Positions 51,624-61,366 of a stretch of 64,000 nucleotides of DNA are shown here, one piece after another; position 1 is the stretch's first letter, and every line of letters starts with the position of its first letter. This DNA is from Demequina subtropica (GTDB taxonomy: Bacteria > Actinomycetota > Actinomycetes > Actinomycetales > Demequinaceae): assembly GCF_000971235.1 (NCBI RefSeq), contig NZ_BBMB01000013.1:1-64000 (forward strand), in the 5' to 3' direction. The translations under genes were made by a program, and so were the position numbers. The notes under the pieces are model-generated. The model was not told the origin of the DNA. It was given only the letters and a program-made list of their open reading frames with translations, and ran no database searches.

Positions 51624-52646
51624 TCAGAGACCGCGTGCGGCGCTGAGGAGCTCCTCAGGCACCCACTTGGTCTTGCCCATCATCGTGTCGAAGGGCTCGA
51701 GCACGATGTGGCCGCTCTGAAGAGCGGTGAACTTGTGGCTCTCCCCCGCGACGATGCCGTCGATCGCCGCGACGCCCATGCGGGTGCCGAGCAGGCGGTC
51801 CGCGGCCGTGGGGACGCCGCCGCGCTGGGTGTAGCCGAGCACCGTGAGGCGCGTGGTGAAGCCGGTCGCGGCCTCGATGGCCTTGGTGACCTCGTGGCCG
51901 ATGGACCCCGCGATCGGGTTGCCCTTGGCGTCGATGGTCTGCTTGCCCGTCCAGTTCGAGCCCTCGGCCGGGATCGCTCCCTCCGCGACCGCGACGATCG
52001 AGAAGTTCTTGTAGCGGTGACGGTGCTTGATGCGCTTCGCGATCACGTCGATGTCGAAGGGCTCCTCGGGCGCAAGGATGATGTCTGCGCCGCCGGCGAT
52101 GCCCGCGGTGACGGCGATCCAGCCCGAGTGGCGGCCCATGAGCTCGACCACCATGACGCGGTTGTGGGACTCGGCGGTCGAGTGGAGACGGTCGATCGCC
52201 TCGGTCGCGATCGACACCGCGGTGTCGAAGCCGATCGCGGCGTCGGTGCCGACCACATCGTTGTCGATGGTCTTGGGGATGCCGATGACCGGGACCCCCA
52301 GCGCCTTCGACACCTTGCCGGCCGCCTTGAGCGTGCCGTCGCCGCCGATGCAGATGAAGCCGTCGAGCTTCTCGTTCTCGAACGTCTCCTGCACGGCCTC
52401 CATGCCGCCCTCGACCTTGTGAGGGTGGCAGCGGGCGGTGCCGAGCATCGTGCCGCCGTGGACCAGGATGCCGGAGACGTCGTCCCGGGTGAGCGGCCTG
52501 GCGTCGCCGTCGATGACGCCCTGCCAGCCGTTGTTGAAGCCGACGATCGAGCAGCCGAGCTCGGAGGTTCCCCTCTTCACCACCGCCCGGATCGCCGCGT
52601 TCAGACCGGGGCAGTCGCCGCCACCCGTGAGAAGACCGATTCGCAT
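51624..52646 (-). CDS. pfkA: 6-phosphofructokinase
   Basis: A 340-residue group III-like PFK (ATP or PPi type). GLLTGGGDCPGLNAAIRAVV is the phosphate-donor loop, IGGDGTLKAAGKVSK continues it, GIPKTIDNDVVGTDAAIGFDT carries the catalytic Asp region, and MGRHSGWIAV the sugar-binding loop. GGDGT followed by Lys suggests the actinobacterial class in which ATP/PPi use varies, so donor choice is unresolved. ATG 52646, 10 bases after the polA stop. Confidence 0.94.
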   Translation of the reverse strand: MRIGLLTGGGDCPGLNAAIRAVVKRGTSELGCSIVGFNNGWQGVIDGDARPLTRDDVSGILVHGGTMLGTARCHPHKVEGGMEAVQETFENEKLDGFICIGGDGTLKAAGKVSKALGVPVIGIPKTIDNDVVGTDAAIGFDTAVSIATEAIDRLHSTAESHNRVMVVELMGRHSGWIAVTAGIAGGADIILAPEEPFDIDVIAKRIKHRHRYKNFSIVAVAEGAIPAEGSNWTGKQTIDAKGNPIAGSIGHEVTKAIEAATGFTTRLTVLGYTQRGGVPTAADRLLGTRMGVAAIDGIVAGESHKFTALQSGHIVLEPFDTMMGKTKWVPEELLSAARGL

Positions 52647-52656
52647 GCCACCAACC

Positions 52657-55314
52657 CTAGTGTCCAGCGGTGCGCCAGTCAGCGCCCGTTCCTACGTTCA
52701 CGTCGAGAGGGACGCTCAGATCGCCTGCGGCGTGCATCTCCTCCCGGAGGATGGTCTCGACCGCCGCACGCTCTCCGGGGGCTGTCTCGACCACGAGCTC
52801 ATCATGCACCTGAAGTACCTGCCGTGATGCCAGACCTTCGTCCTTCAGACGACGCTCGACCCCCAGCATCGCGCGCTTGATGAGGTCCGCCGCCGAACCC
52901 TGGATGGGGGCGTTGAGCGCGACCCGCTCCGCGATGTCCCGCCGCTGGCGGTTGGTCGAGGTGAGGTCCGGGATGTAGCGGCGCCGTCCGAAGATCGTCT
53001 CCGTGTAGCCGTCGCCCCGCGCCTTCTCCACCACGCTGTCGAGGTACTCGCGGACCCCGCCGAACCGCTTGTAGTAGTCGTCCATGAGCGCCTGCGCGGC
53101 CCCGACGGGCAGGCTCAGCTGCCTCGCGAGCCCGAACGACGACAGCCCGTAGGCGAGCCCGTAGGACATCGCCTTGACCTGCGAGCGCATCTCGGGGGTG
53201 ACGTCGGCGGGCGCGACGCCGAAGACGCGGGAGCCCACGAAGCGGTGGAGGTCCTCGCCTCCCTGGAACGCCTCGATGAGGCCCGCGTCACCCGACAGGT
53301 GGGCCATGATGCGCATCTCGATCTGCGAGTAGTCGGCCGTCACGAGCGTCTCGAACCCCTCGCCCACCACGAACGCCTCGCGGATCCGGTGGCCCTCGGG
53401 CGTACGGATCGGGATGTTCTGGAGGTTCGGGTCCTTGGAGCTGAGCCGGCCCGTCGCCGCGACCACCTGCGAGAAGGTCGTGTGGATGCGGCCGTCCGCC
53501 TGCACGGACTGGATGAGCGTCTCGATGATCTGCGACAGCTTGGTCGCGTCCCGGTACGCGAGCAGCGCCGTGAGGAACGGGTGCGGCGACTTCTCGTTGA
53601 GGTCGTGCAGGGACGAGGCGTCGGTGGTGTAGCCGGTCTTGATCTTCTTGGTCTTGGGCATGCCCAGGCGGTCGAACAGGACCTCCTGCAGCTGCTTCGG
53701 CGAGCCGAGGTTGACCCGGTCGCCGCCGATCGCCGCGTACGCATCCTCGGCGGCGCGGTCCGCGCGTCCGCGCGCCTCGTCGGCCAGGGTGCGGAGGTGC
53801 GTGGAGTCGACCGCCATGCCCGCGTGCTCCATGCGCGCCAGCACGCTCAGCAGCGGGATCTCGAGCTCGGCGTACAGCTCCCCCATGCCACGTTCGGCGA
53901 CCATCGGATCGAGCACGGCGGCGAGCGTGCGCACATGCGCCGCGCGCTCCGCCGCGGTCTCCGCGGCCGACGCGCCCAGGCCCAGGTCGAGCTCGCCGGC
54001 CACCGACGCGCCCTCGAGCGAGAGTCCCAGATGGCGCTGAAGGATCTGCTCGAGCTCGAATCCGCGCTGATCGGGGTTCACCAGGAAGGCCGCGATCTGG
54101 GTGTCGCCCGCGATGCCCGCGAGCTCCCAGCCGCGCGCCGCGAGCGCATGCCACGCGTCCTTGGCCGCGTGAAGCACCTTGGGGACGTCCGCATCGGCCA
54201 GCCAGGAGGCGAGCGCGCGCTCCTCGGCCGCGCTGAGCGCGCCGAGGTCGACGCCCCACGCCGCATCGGCGGCGTCGGTCACGCCGAGCGCCCAGGCATC
54301 CGCGTCCGCGCCCCCGCGGCCCTCGACGTGGAGGGCCACGGGCCCCGTCATGGCGGTGATCGCCGCCACGGCGCCCTCGGTGCGCACCACGACGGCCGGC
54401 GTCTCCACCGGAGCGTCCTCGTGCGCGTCGGCGGCGAAAGGCATCAGCCGGTCGCGCAGCGTGCGGAACTGCAGCGCGTCGCACACCTGGTGCACCGCCG
54501 CCGCGTCCGCGCCCGCGTACTCGAGATCGCCCAGGGGGACCGCGACCTCGAGATCCGTGAGCAGGTGGTTGAGCTCGCGGTTGAGCCGCACCTGGTCGAG
54601 GTGGTCGCGCAGGCTCTGGCCCGCCTTGCCCGGGACGTCGTCCGCGCTGTCGAGGATGCCGGCGAGCCCGCCGTACGTGACGATCCACTTGGCCGCGGTC
54701 TTGGGTCCCACGCCCGGCACCCCGGGAAGGTTGTCGCTCGTCTCGCCGACCAGCGCGGCCATGTCCGGGTACTGGTCGGGGCGCACGCCGTACTTCTCCT
54801 CGACCGAGGCGGGCGTGAAGTGCACGAGGTCGGAGACGCCCTTGCGCGGGTAGAGCAGCGTGACGTCGTCGTTGACCAGCTGGATGGTGTCGCGGTCGCC
54901 AGAGACCACGAGCACCCGCAGGCCGGCCTCACGGCCCATCCGAGCGTACGTCGCGAGCAGGTCGTCGGCCTCGAAGCGCTCCTTGTCGACCGCAGCGACG
55001 CGCAGCGCGCCGAGCATCTCCCGGATGAGCGGTACCTGAGGCTCGAACTCCGGCGGCGTCGCGTCGCGCGTCCCCTTGTAGGAGGGCAGCCGCTCGGTGC
55101 GGAAGGTCCCGCCGGGAAGGTCGAACGCGACCGCGACGTGCGTGGGCTGGTGGTCCTTGAGCAGCGTCGCCAGCATCGTGGTGAAGCCGTAGACGGCATT
55201 GGTGGGCACCCCTGTCGACGTCGCGAAGTTCTCGACCGGAAGGCCGAAGAACGCGCGGAAGGCCATGGAGAGGCCGTCGACGAGGAGGAGTGTTCCCTTG
55301 GTGGATTCGGTCAC
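52657..55314 (-). CDS. polA: DNA polymerase I
   Basis: An 885-residue Pol I. Residues 10-300 are the 5'-3' exonuclease (LLVDGLSMAFRAFFGLPV, SGDRDTIQL, GVPGVGPKTAAKW). Residues about 315-480 are a 3'-5' exonuclease fold lacking the DxE and YxxxD catalytic acids, so no proofreading is expected, as in mycobacterial PolA. The polymerase has motif A DYSQIEMRIMAHLSGD, B (RSQVKAMSYGLAYGLS) and C (LQVHDELVVE). Start GTG 55314 (VTESTKGTLLLVDG) fits the family better than TTG 55323. Confidence 0.96.
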   Translation of the reverse strand: MTESTKGTLLLVDGLSMAFRAFFGLPVENFATSTGVPTNAVYGFTTMLATLLKDHQPTHVAVAFDLPGGTFRTERLPSYKGTRDATPPEFEPQVPLIREMLGALRVAAVDKERFEADDLLATYARMGREAGLRVLVVSGDRDTIQLVNDDVTLLYPRKGVSDLVHFTPASVEEKYGVRPDQYPDMAALVGETSDNLPGVPGVGPKTAAKWIVTYGGLAGILDSADDVPGKAGQSLRDHLDQVRLNRELNHLLTDLEVAVPLGDLEYAGADAAAVHQVCDALQFRTLRDRLMPFAADAHEDAPVETPAVVVRTEGAVAAITAMTGPVALHVEGRGGADADAWALGVTDAADAAWGVDLGALSAAEERALASWLADADVPKVLHAAKDAWHALAARGWELAGIAGDTQIAAFLVNPDQRGFELEQILQRHLGLSLEGASVAGELDLGLGASAAETAAERAAHVRTLAAVLDPMVAERGMGELYAELEIPLLSVLARMEHAGMAVDSTHLRTLADEARGRADRAAEDAYAAIGGDRVNLGSPKQLQEVLFDRLGMPKTKKIKTGYTTDASSLHDLNEKSPHPFLTALLAYRDATKLSQIIETLIQSVQADGRIHTTFSQVVAATGRLSSKDPNLQNIPIRTPEGHRIREAFVVGEGFETLVTADYSQIEMRIMAHLSGDAGLIEAFQGGEDLHRFVGSRVFGVAPADVTPEMRSQVKAMSYGLAYGLSSFGLARQLSLPVGAAQALMDDYYKRFGGVREYLDSVVEKARGDGYTETIFGRRRYIPDLTSTNRQRRDIAERVALNAPIQGSAADLIKRAMLGVERRLKDEGLASRQVLQVHDELVVETAPGERAAVETILREEMHAAGDLSVPLDVNVGTGADWRTAGH

Positions 55315-55332
55315 AGGTGCCAACCTATCTTC

Positions 55333-55743
55333 ATGTCAGACGCCGAGGTCCCCCTCCTGAACGCGCCCGCCGACGGGCTGATCGCCCGGATGGGCATCTC
55401 CATCCTGAAGGTCACCCCTGACATCGCGATCGGCACGATGCCCGTCGAGGGGAACACGCAGCCGTACGGCCTGCTTCATGGCGGGGCATCGGCCGTCCTC
55501 GCCGAGTCGCTGGCCTCGCTCGCCGCGATGGCGCATGCCCTCACGCTCGACCCCGAGGGGATCGCGGTGGGGGTCGACCTCAACATCACGCATGTGCGTT
55601 CCGCGCGCACCGGGACCGTGACCGGCACGGCCACCGCGATCCACCTCGGCCGCACCATCGCGAGCTACGAGGTGGTCGTCGAGGACGATGCGGGGGCGAA
55701 GCTCGCCGTCGCGCGGCTCACCTGCGCGCTGCGGACCCGCTGA
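55333..55743 (+). CDS. PaaI-family hotdog-fold thioesterase
   Basis: A 136-residue hotdog thioesterase. TQPYGLLHGGASAVLAESLAS has the conserved HGG and the acidic helix residue Glu, and VGVDLNITHVRSARTGTVTGTAT is the second conserved strand pair. Relatives hydrolyse aromatic or menaquinone-pathway acyl-CoAs (DHNA-CoA or phenylacetyl-CoA-type); the substrate is not determined. ATG 55333 is 18 bases from the divergent polA start. This pairing with polA is common in actinobacteria. Confidence 0.88.
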   Translation: MSDAEVPLLNAPADGLIARMGISILKVTPDIAIGTMPVEGNTQPYGLLHGGASAVLAESLASLAAMAHALTLDPEGIAVGVDLNITHVRSARTGTVTGTATAIHLGRTIASYEVVVEDDAGAKLAVARLTCALRTR

Positions 55744-55881
55744 CGAGCCGCTGGTCCCGTGAAGGCCTGTTGATGCACCGATCGAGGTCCGAACGCCCCG
55801 AATCCGCGACGTTTCGGGCGCAAAGGTTGCAGTTTGGCCTCGCTGACGTGCGTCGAAAACACTCCGGAAACACGATCGGTC

Positions 55882-55887
55882 TAATGT
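55882..55887 (+). promoter_or_regulatory. Candidate -10 box of the liv operon
   Basis: TAATGT lies 26 bases before GTG 55913, leaving room for the GGAGGGGAG SD in a short leader. The -35 match is weak. Confidence 0.35.
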
Positions 55888-55912
55888 GTGGGCCAACTCG
55901 GAGGGGAGAACG

Positions 55913-56977
55913 GTGTTCACCAGACCTGATACGCGGTTTTACAAAGCCGCGGGCCTGCTGCTGATCGCAGCGGCCGCATTCGTGATCGCGACGCTCGTGC
56001 TCGGCGGTGGTCCCGCCGAGGCCGAGACGGTGGAGCCCGTGGCAGCGGGCACCTCCACCGCCACGCTCGTGATCCAGAACGTCATCAACGGCCTCGCGTT
56101 CGGAGTGCTCCTCGCGCTCGCCGCGGTGGGCCTCTCGCTGATCTTCGGCACCACCGGCCTGAGCAACTTCGCTCACGGCGAGCAGGTGACGTTCGGCGCG
56201 CTCCTGACGTTCTTCCTCAGCACGAACGAGCAGGTCACCATCCCGCTCGTCCCCGGCTCGTTCACCATCGGTCTGCCGCTGTGGCTCGCCGCGATCATCG
56301 CGGTGATCGTCTCGGGCTTCACGGGATGGCTGCAGGACAAGATGCTGTGGGGCCCGCTCCGCAAGCGCCGCGTCGCGGTCCTCCAGCAGATGGTCGTCAG
56401 CATCGGCCTCTCGCTCGCGCTGCTCAACCTGCTGCAGTGGTGGATGGGCGGCACGCGCCATCGCCTCACCAACGCGTCGGGCGGGCGCATCACGTTCGGC
56501 AACTTCTACGTCGGCACCCTGACGCTCATGTCCGTGGTGATCGCCGCGATCGCCCTCGCGGGAGTCGCGCTGTTCCTGCTGAAGACCCGCCTGGGACGCG
56601 CGACGCGCGCGATCTCGGACAACCCGGCCCTCGCCGCCGCCTCCGGCATCCGCGTCGACTCGATCATCCGCCTCGTGTGGGTGATGTCCGCGGCGCTCGC
56701 CGGCCTGGGCGGCATCCTGCTCGCGCTGTTCGACAACGGCGCGGGCTTCGACTCGGGAGCCCGCATCCTGCTGCTCATGTTCGCCGCCGTGACGCTGGGC
56801 GGCCTGGGTCAGGCCTTCGGCGCGCTCGTGGGCGCGCTCGTGGTCGGCGTGGTCTCCGAGGTCTCCACCGTGGTCATCGCACCCGACATGCGCTACGCCT
56901 CCGCGCTGGCGATCCTCATCATCGTCCTGCTCGTGAGACCGCAGGGCATCCTGGGCAGGAAGGAACGGGTGGGCTGA
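55913..56977 (+). CDS. Branched-chain amino-acid ABC permease (LivH-like)
   Basis: A 354-residue LivH-family permease with about nine helices. NGLAFGVLLALAAVGLSLIFGTTGLSNFAHGE is split here for length: the LSLIFGTTGLSNFAHGE part is the family hallmark; AISDNPALAAASGI is the EAA-like loop contacting the ATPase. An unusual N-terminal hydrophobic segment (residues 9-27) followed by a short periplasmic stretch (GGGPAEAETVEPVAAG) precedes the usual start. GTG 55913 follows a strong GGAGGGGA SD. First gene of livHMGF; the transported substrate could be amino acids or urea/amide-like compounds. Confidence 0.9.
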   Translation: MFTRPDTRFYKAAGLLLIAAAAFVIATLVLGGGPAEAETVEPVAAGTSTATLVIQNVINGLAFGVLLALAAVGLSLIFGTTGLSNFAHGEQVTFGALLTFFLSTNEQVTIPLVPGSFTIGLPLWLAAIIAVIVSGFTGWLQDKMLWGPLRKRRVAVLQQMVVSIGLSLALLNLLQWWMGGTRHRLTNASGGRITFGNFYVGTLTLMSVVIAAIALAGVALFLLKTRLGRATRAISDNPALAAASGIRVDSIIRLVWVMSAALAGLGGILLALFDNGAGFDSGARILLLMFAAVTLGGLGQAFGALVGALVVGVVSEVSTVVIAPDMRYASALAILIIVLLVRPQGILGRKERVG

Positions 56978-56978
56978 C

Positions 56979-57953
56979 ATGGACATCCTCATCAATGCGC
57001 TCGAGCAGATGTTCACGCCCGCGACGGCGGCCTTCGCCATCGCCGCGATCGGCCTGAACTTCCACTTCGGCCTCACCGGCCTGCTCAACATGGGCCAGGC
57101 GGGCTTCATGCTCCTCGGCATGTACGGCTACGCGATCTCCGTGCGCGAGGGGCTGCCCATGTGGGCCGCGATCCTCGTCGCGATGGGTGCCGCGATCCTC
57201 TTCGGCCTCCTGCTCGGCTGGCCGACGCTGAAGCTGCGCGGCGACTATCTCGCGATCGTGACGATCGCCGCGGCCGAGATCGTCCGCTACGTCGGGCGAT
57301 CCAACACGCTCGTCGAGGTCACCGGAGGCTCGCTCGGCATCAAGGGCAAGGACTACAAGGGCCCGCTCGAGGACCTGTCGCCCTTCCCGGACGAGCGGAT
57401 CACGGTCGGCCCGTTCACCTATCACGGCTCGGCCTCCGACTCCTGGTGGCTCCGCGTGGTCGCCTGGGTGCTCGTCGCGCTGTTCCTGCTGCTGTTCTGG
57501 CGACTCTCGAACTCCCCCTGGGGCCGCGTGCTCAAGGGCATCCGCGAGGACGAGGACGCGGTGCGCTCGCTCGGCAAGAACGTCTACTGGTACAAGATGC
57601 AGGCGCTCATCATCGGCGGTGTCATCGGTGCGCTGGGCGGCGTGATCTGGGCGCACGGGTCCGCGGTCGTCGCGGATGCCATGGGCCGTCCCACCACCTT
57701 CTGGGTGTGGACGATCCTGCTCCTGGGTGGCGCGGCCACCGTCATGGGGCCCGTGGTCGGGTCGGTGGTCTTCTGGGCCGCGCTGTCGCTGATCCGCGCG
57801 GTCGCGAAGGCCTTCATCCCCGAGTCCATCCTCCCGTCCACCGCCATCGAGCCGTTCGGCCTCATGCTGGTCGGTATCGCGCTGATCCTCCTGGTGGTGT
57901 TCCGACCACAGGGGATCCTCGGCAACAAGAAGGAGCTTGCGTTCCATGCCTGA
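56979..57953 (+). CDS. Branched-chain amino-acid ABC permease (LivM-like)
   Basis: A 324-residue LivM-type permease, the second membrane subunit. NFHFGLTGLLNMGQAGFMLLG is the family start, LLGWPTLKLRGDYLAIVT and the cytoplasmic loop GRVLKGIREDEDAVRSLG (EAA-like) follow; the end RPQGILGNKKE mirrors the end of the LivH-like protein. ATG 56979 is one base after the upstream stop. It pairs with the LivH-like protein to form the channel. Confidence 0.92.
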   Translation: MDILINALEQMFTPATAAFAIAAIGLNFHFGLTGLLNMGQAGFMLLGMYGYAISVREGLPMWAAILVAMGAAILFGLLLGWPTLKLRGDYLAIVTIAAAEIVRYVGRSNTLVEVTGGSLGIKGKDYKGPLEDLSPFPDERITVGPFTYHGSASDSWWLRVVAWVLVALFLLLFWRLSNSPWGRVLKGIREDEDAVRSLGKNVYWYKMQALIIGGVIGALGGVIWAHGSAVVADAMGRPTTFWVWTILLLGGAATVMGPVVGSVVFWAALSLIRAVAKAFIPESILPSTAIEPFGLMLVGIALILLVVFRPQGILGNKKELAFHA

Positions 57954-58784
57954 CACGACAGTCCTGGACGGAGTCGCCCACGAGCCGGGCGTCGCCAAGC
58001 CCGACCCGATCCTCATCGCCGACGGCGTGGTGCGGCGCTTCGGCGGCCTCACCGCGGTCAACGTGGGGCACTTCGAGGTGCAGCGCAACACGATCACCGC
58101 GCTCATCGGGCCCAACGGTGCCGGCAAGTCCACCTTCTTCAACCTGCTCACCAGCTTCGACACCGCGCAGGAGGGCTCCGGCACCTTCGACGGCAAGCCG
58201 CTGCGCAAGGTCTCGCCGCACAAGGTCGCGCGCTCCGGCATGGTGCGCACGTTCCAACTGACCAAGGCCCTCGAGGGCATGTCGGTCATGGAGAACATGC
58301 GCCTCGGTGCGCAGGACCAGCCCGGCGAGTCGCTGCTCACCGCCTTCGTGCCCCCGCTGTGGAAGTCCCGCGAGCGGGAGATCACGGAGCAGGCGCACGA
58401 CCTCCTCCACCGATTCAAGCTCTACGAGAAGCGGGACGACTCCGCGGGCTCGCTCTCGGGAGGCCAGCGCAAGCTGCTCGAGATGGCTCGCGCGCTCATG
58501 TCGAAGCCCACGATGGTGATGCTCGACGAGCCGATGGCCGGCGTGAACCCCGCGCTGACCGAGTCGCTTCTCGAGCACATCATCGAGCTCAAGGACGAGG
58601 GCATGACCGTCCTGTTCGTCGAGCACGACATGCACATGGTGCGCCGCATCTCGGACTGGGTCGCCGTCATGGCCCAGGGCGAGCTCATCGCGGAGGGCCC
58701 CGCGTCCACCGTGATGCAGAACGCGGCGGTCCAGGACGCGTACCTGGGCGCGCACCACGACACCGACCTCGGAGAGGACCTCTG

Positions 58785-58785
<1 letters not shown>
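57946..58785 (+). CDS. Branched-chain amino-acid ABC ATPase (LivG-like)
   Basis: A 279-residue LivG-type ATPase. GPNGAGKSTFFNLLT (Walker A), LSGGQRKLLEMARALM (signature), MLDEPMAGVNP (Walker B), VEHDMHMVRRISDWVAVM (switch His). A 20-residue N-terminal extension precedes the first strand. ATG 57946 overlaps the livM stop by 8 bases; its own stop shares one base with the livF ATG. Confidence 0.94.
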
Positions 58786-59516
<731 letters not shown>

Positions 59517-59537
59517 CAGCGCCCGACAGCGCCTCTC

Positions 59538-59570
59538 AAGGGCCCGGCTCCCCACGGGAGCCGGGCCCTT
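59538..59570 (+). terminator. Terminator after the liv operon
   Basis: A perfect 15-bp stem (AAGGGCCCGGCTCCC with GGGAGCCGGGCCCTT) around a CAC loop, ending in CTT at 21 bases past the stop. Confidence 0.85.
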
Positions 59571-59578
59571 CTGCATTC

Positions 59579-59785
59579 GTGGCGCAACGTCTTGGCGGGA
59601 CATGGGGGCCGTTTCGCGGTCGGATCCTGCACTCATGTCCCGCTGGGGTGAGGGGACGATGCGGGGCGCGCCCGGGCACGCGGGAGGCCCCCGGGGCGGA
59701 CACGCACGCGTGGCGCATCGTCCTGGCGGGACATAGGGGCCGTTTCGCGGCTGGATCCCGCACTCATGTCCCGCTGGGGTGAGGC
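59579..59785. repeat. Two-copy direct repeat, 131-bp offset, with internal palindromes
   Basis: About 75 bases starting GTGGCGCA recur at 59579 and 59710 with few changes. Each copy carries its own inverted repeat: GCGGGACATG/CATGTCCCGC at 59595-59604 and 59634-59643, and GCGGGACAT/ATGTCCCGC within 59726-59774. The 411 bases between livF and livJ hold no gene; besides these repeats there are two terminators and a GC-rich spacer with further GGGGACGATGCGGG-like words (59650-59662, 59820-59833). Confidence 0.75.
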
Positions 59786-59869
59786 GACGACGGGGGCCGG
59801 GCCGATGCAGGGGCTCGCGAGGGGACGATGCGGGACTCGGCTGATGCGGCGGGGCGCCCGGGCACGCGA

Positions 59870-59899
59870 AAGGCCCCCGGGGCGAACCCCGGGGGCCTT
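59870..59899 (-). terminator. Terminator after livJ
   Basis: A perfect 13-bp stem AAGGCCCCCGGGG/CCCCGGGGGCCTT with a CGAA loop, about 29 bases past the livJ stop on the minus strand; probably bidirectional. Confidence 0.8.
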
Positions 59900-59927
59900 C
59901 TGCGACCTAGGTCAGACGGTCAGGCGA

Positions 59928-61202
59928 TCACTCGCCGGCCGACCACTCCACCTCGCCGATGCGCGAGATGTTGTTGTCGGCGTCGTACTCCCACACGCCG
60001 ATGACGGCCGCGGTCGGGTCGTTCATGTCGTCGAACGGGCCCGAGAGCGACAGCGCCTGGTAGTTGATGGTCTCGCCCTCGTTGATGAGGCCCGAGCACT
60101 CCACCCAGCCGGAGCACTCCGTGCCACCGTCGGCGCCCGAGACCGAGGCCATGTTCTCCTGGATCACGGCCGGGTCGGACGAGCCACCCTGGAGCGCCGC
60201 GAGAGCGACCAGCATGACGGCGTCGTAGGACTCGTTCGCGTAGGAGACGTCCTCGAGCTCCGAACCGTTGGCCTCGTCGAGGAGGGCCTTGAACTCGTCG
60301 GACGGGGCCGAGCCCGGGATGGTGCCCTTGCCGCCCTCGAGGGTGCCCGGCGCGAAGGTGTCGCCCCAGTTCGAGGTGTTGCCGTCGGACATGTAGACCT
60401 TCGACATGTCGTAGCCGGCGTCGGCGATCGCCGGGACGATCTGCGCGGTCACGTCGAACGCGATCATGAGGATCGCGTCGGGGCTGGTGGCCAGGGCCGC
60501 CTCGACGTTGGCGTTGAAGTTGCCGCCCGCGGGGTCGACCTCCTCGCCCGAGGTGCCGTAGGTGATGGTGCCACCGGCGGCCTCGACGCGCGCCTGCACG
60601 ACGTCGCGGAAGGACACGCCGTAGTCGTCACCCTGGACGAGGATGGCGATGTTCGAGGCGCCGTCCTCCATCATGAGGTCGGCGACAGCGGCACCCTGCG
60701 CGGTGTCCGGCGGAGCGGTACGGAAGTAGAAGTCCGAGTAGCCCGAGAGCGAGGTCGAGGTGTTCGCGGGCGACACCATGACGATGCCGGCGGCGTCGAC
60801 GTCGTCGAGCACGAGCAGCGTCGAGGCCGACGAGGCGGCACCGATGATGGCCGAGACCTCGGCGTTGATGAGCTCGGAGATCGACTGGTCACCGATCGTG
60901 GGGTTGTTCGCGTCGCCCGAGTCGGTCTCCATGAGCTCGACCGGGGCGCCGAAGATGCCGCCCGCGTCGTTGATCTCGTTGACCGCGACCTTGACACCCG
61001 CGACCTCGGGCGGGCCGAGGAAGGCGAGCGAGCCGGTCACCGGCAGGAAGCTGCCGATCTTGAGCGGGTCACCGGAGGCCGCGCCCCCGTCGGTCGGGTC
61101 CGCGCTCGAGCCGCCATCGGAATCCGTGGAGCACGCGGCGAGAGACAGCGTCGCGACGGCGGCGAAGGCCGCGCCACGGGCGATGGAGTTCCATCGTGCC
61201 AT
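59928..61202 (-). CDS. Branched-chain amino-acid-type substrate-binding lipoprotein (LivJ-like)
   Basis: A 424-residue periplasmic-type binding protein. The first 25 residues are a signal with lipobox LAAC, so it is lipid-anchored outside the membrane; a Gly/Ser/Asp-rich linker follows. LKIGSFLPVTGSLAFLGPPE and GVKVAVNEINDAGGIFGAPVE are the Leu/Ile/Val-binding family start, and ILVQGDDYGVSFRDVV is the domain hinge region. It should deliver substrate to the LivHMGF-like transporter encoded convergently. ATG 61202 has an AGGAAG SD; the frame opens 45 bases upstream. Confidence 0.92.
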   Translation of the reverse strand: MARWNSIARGAAFAAVATLSLAACSTDSDGGSSADPTDGGAASGDPLKIGSFLPVTGSLAFLGPPEVAGVKVAVNEINDAGGIFGAPVELMETDSGDANNPTIGDQSISELINAEVSAIIGAASSASTLLVLDDVDAAGIVMVSPANTSTSLSGYSDFYFRTAPPDTAQGAAVADLMMEDGASNIAILVQGDDYGVSFRDVVQARVEAAGGTITYGTSGEEVDPAGGNFNANVEAALATSPDAILMIAFDVTAQIVPAIADAGYDMSKVYMSDGNTSNWGDTFAPGTLEGGKGTIPGSAPSDEFKALLDEANGSELEDVSYANESYDAVMLVALAALQGGSSDPAVIQENMASVSGADGGTECSGWVECSGLINEGETINYQALSLSGPFDDMNDPTAAVIGVWEYDADNNISRIGEVEWSAGE

Positions 61203-61283
61203 GTTTTCTTCCTCCCACTTCGGCGGGGCCAGCCCCGCCTCGGTCACAGCACCGGGAGGTGAGTCCCCCCGGCGGTAACCGTC

Positions 61284-61289
61284 ACGCTA
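61284..61289 (-). promoter_or_regulatory. Candidate -10 box of livJ
   Basis: On the minus strand TAGCGT, about 80 bases before ATG 61202, with the palindrome at 61323-61336 upstream at about the position expected for an activator or an overlapping repressor. Confidence 0.3.
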
Positions 61290-61322
61290 GCGAAGGAAGA
61301 TTTCACGTTCGCGTCGTGTCCA

Positions 61323-61336
61323 TCACGATTTCGTGA
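61323..61336. promoter_or_regulatory. Candidate operator upstream of livJ
   Basis: The arms TCACGA (61323-61328) and TCGTGA (61331-61336) are perfect around TT; partial outer symmetry TGT/ACA extends it. It lies between the pdtaR-like stop and livJ; no T tract follows, so a terminator is less likely than an operator. Confidence 0.4.
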
Positions 61337-61366
61337 CACAACCCGGCGCGCACGTGGGCGTTTGCG

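Noticed and set aside
59579-59785. Short CRISPR-like array
   Set aside because: Only two units, each about 75 bases with its own palindrome, no spacers of constant length and no cas genes.
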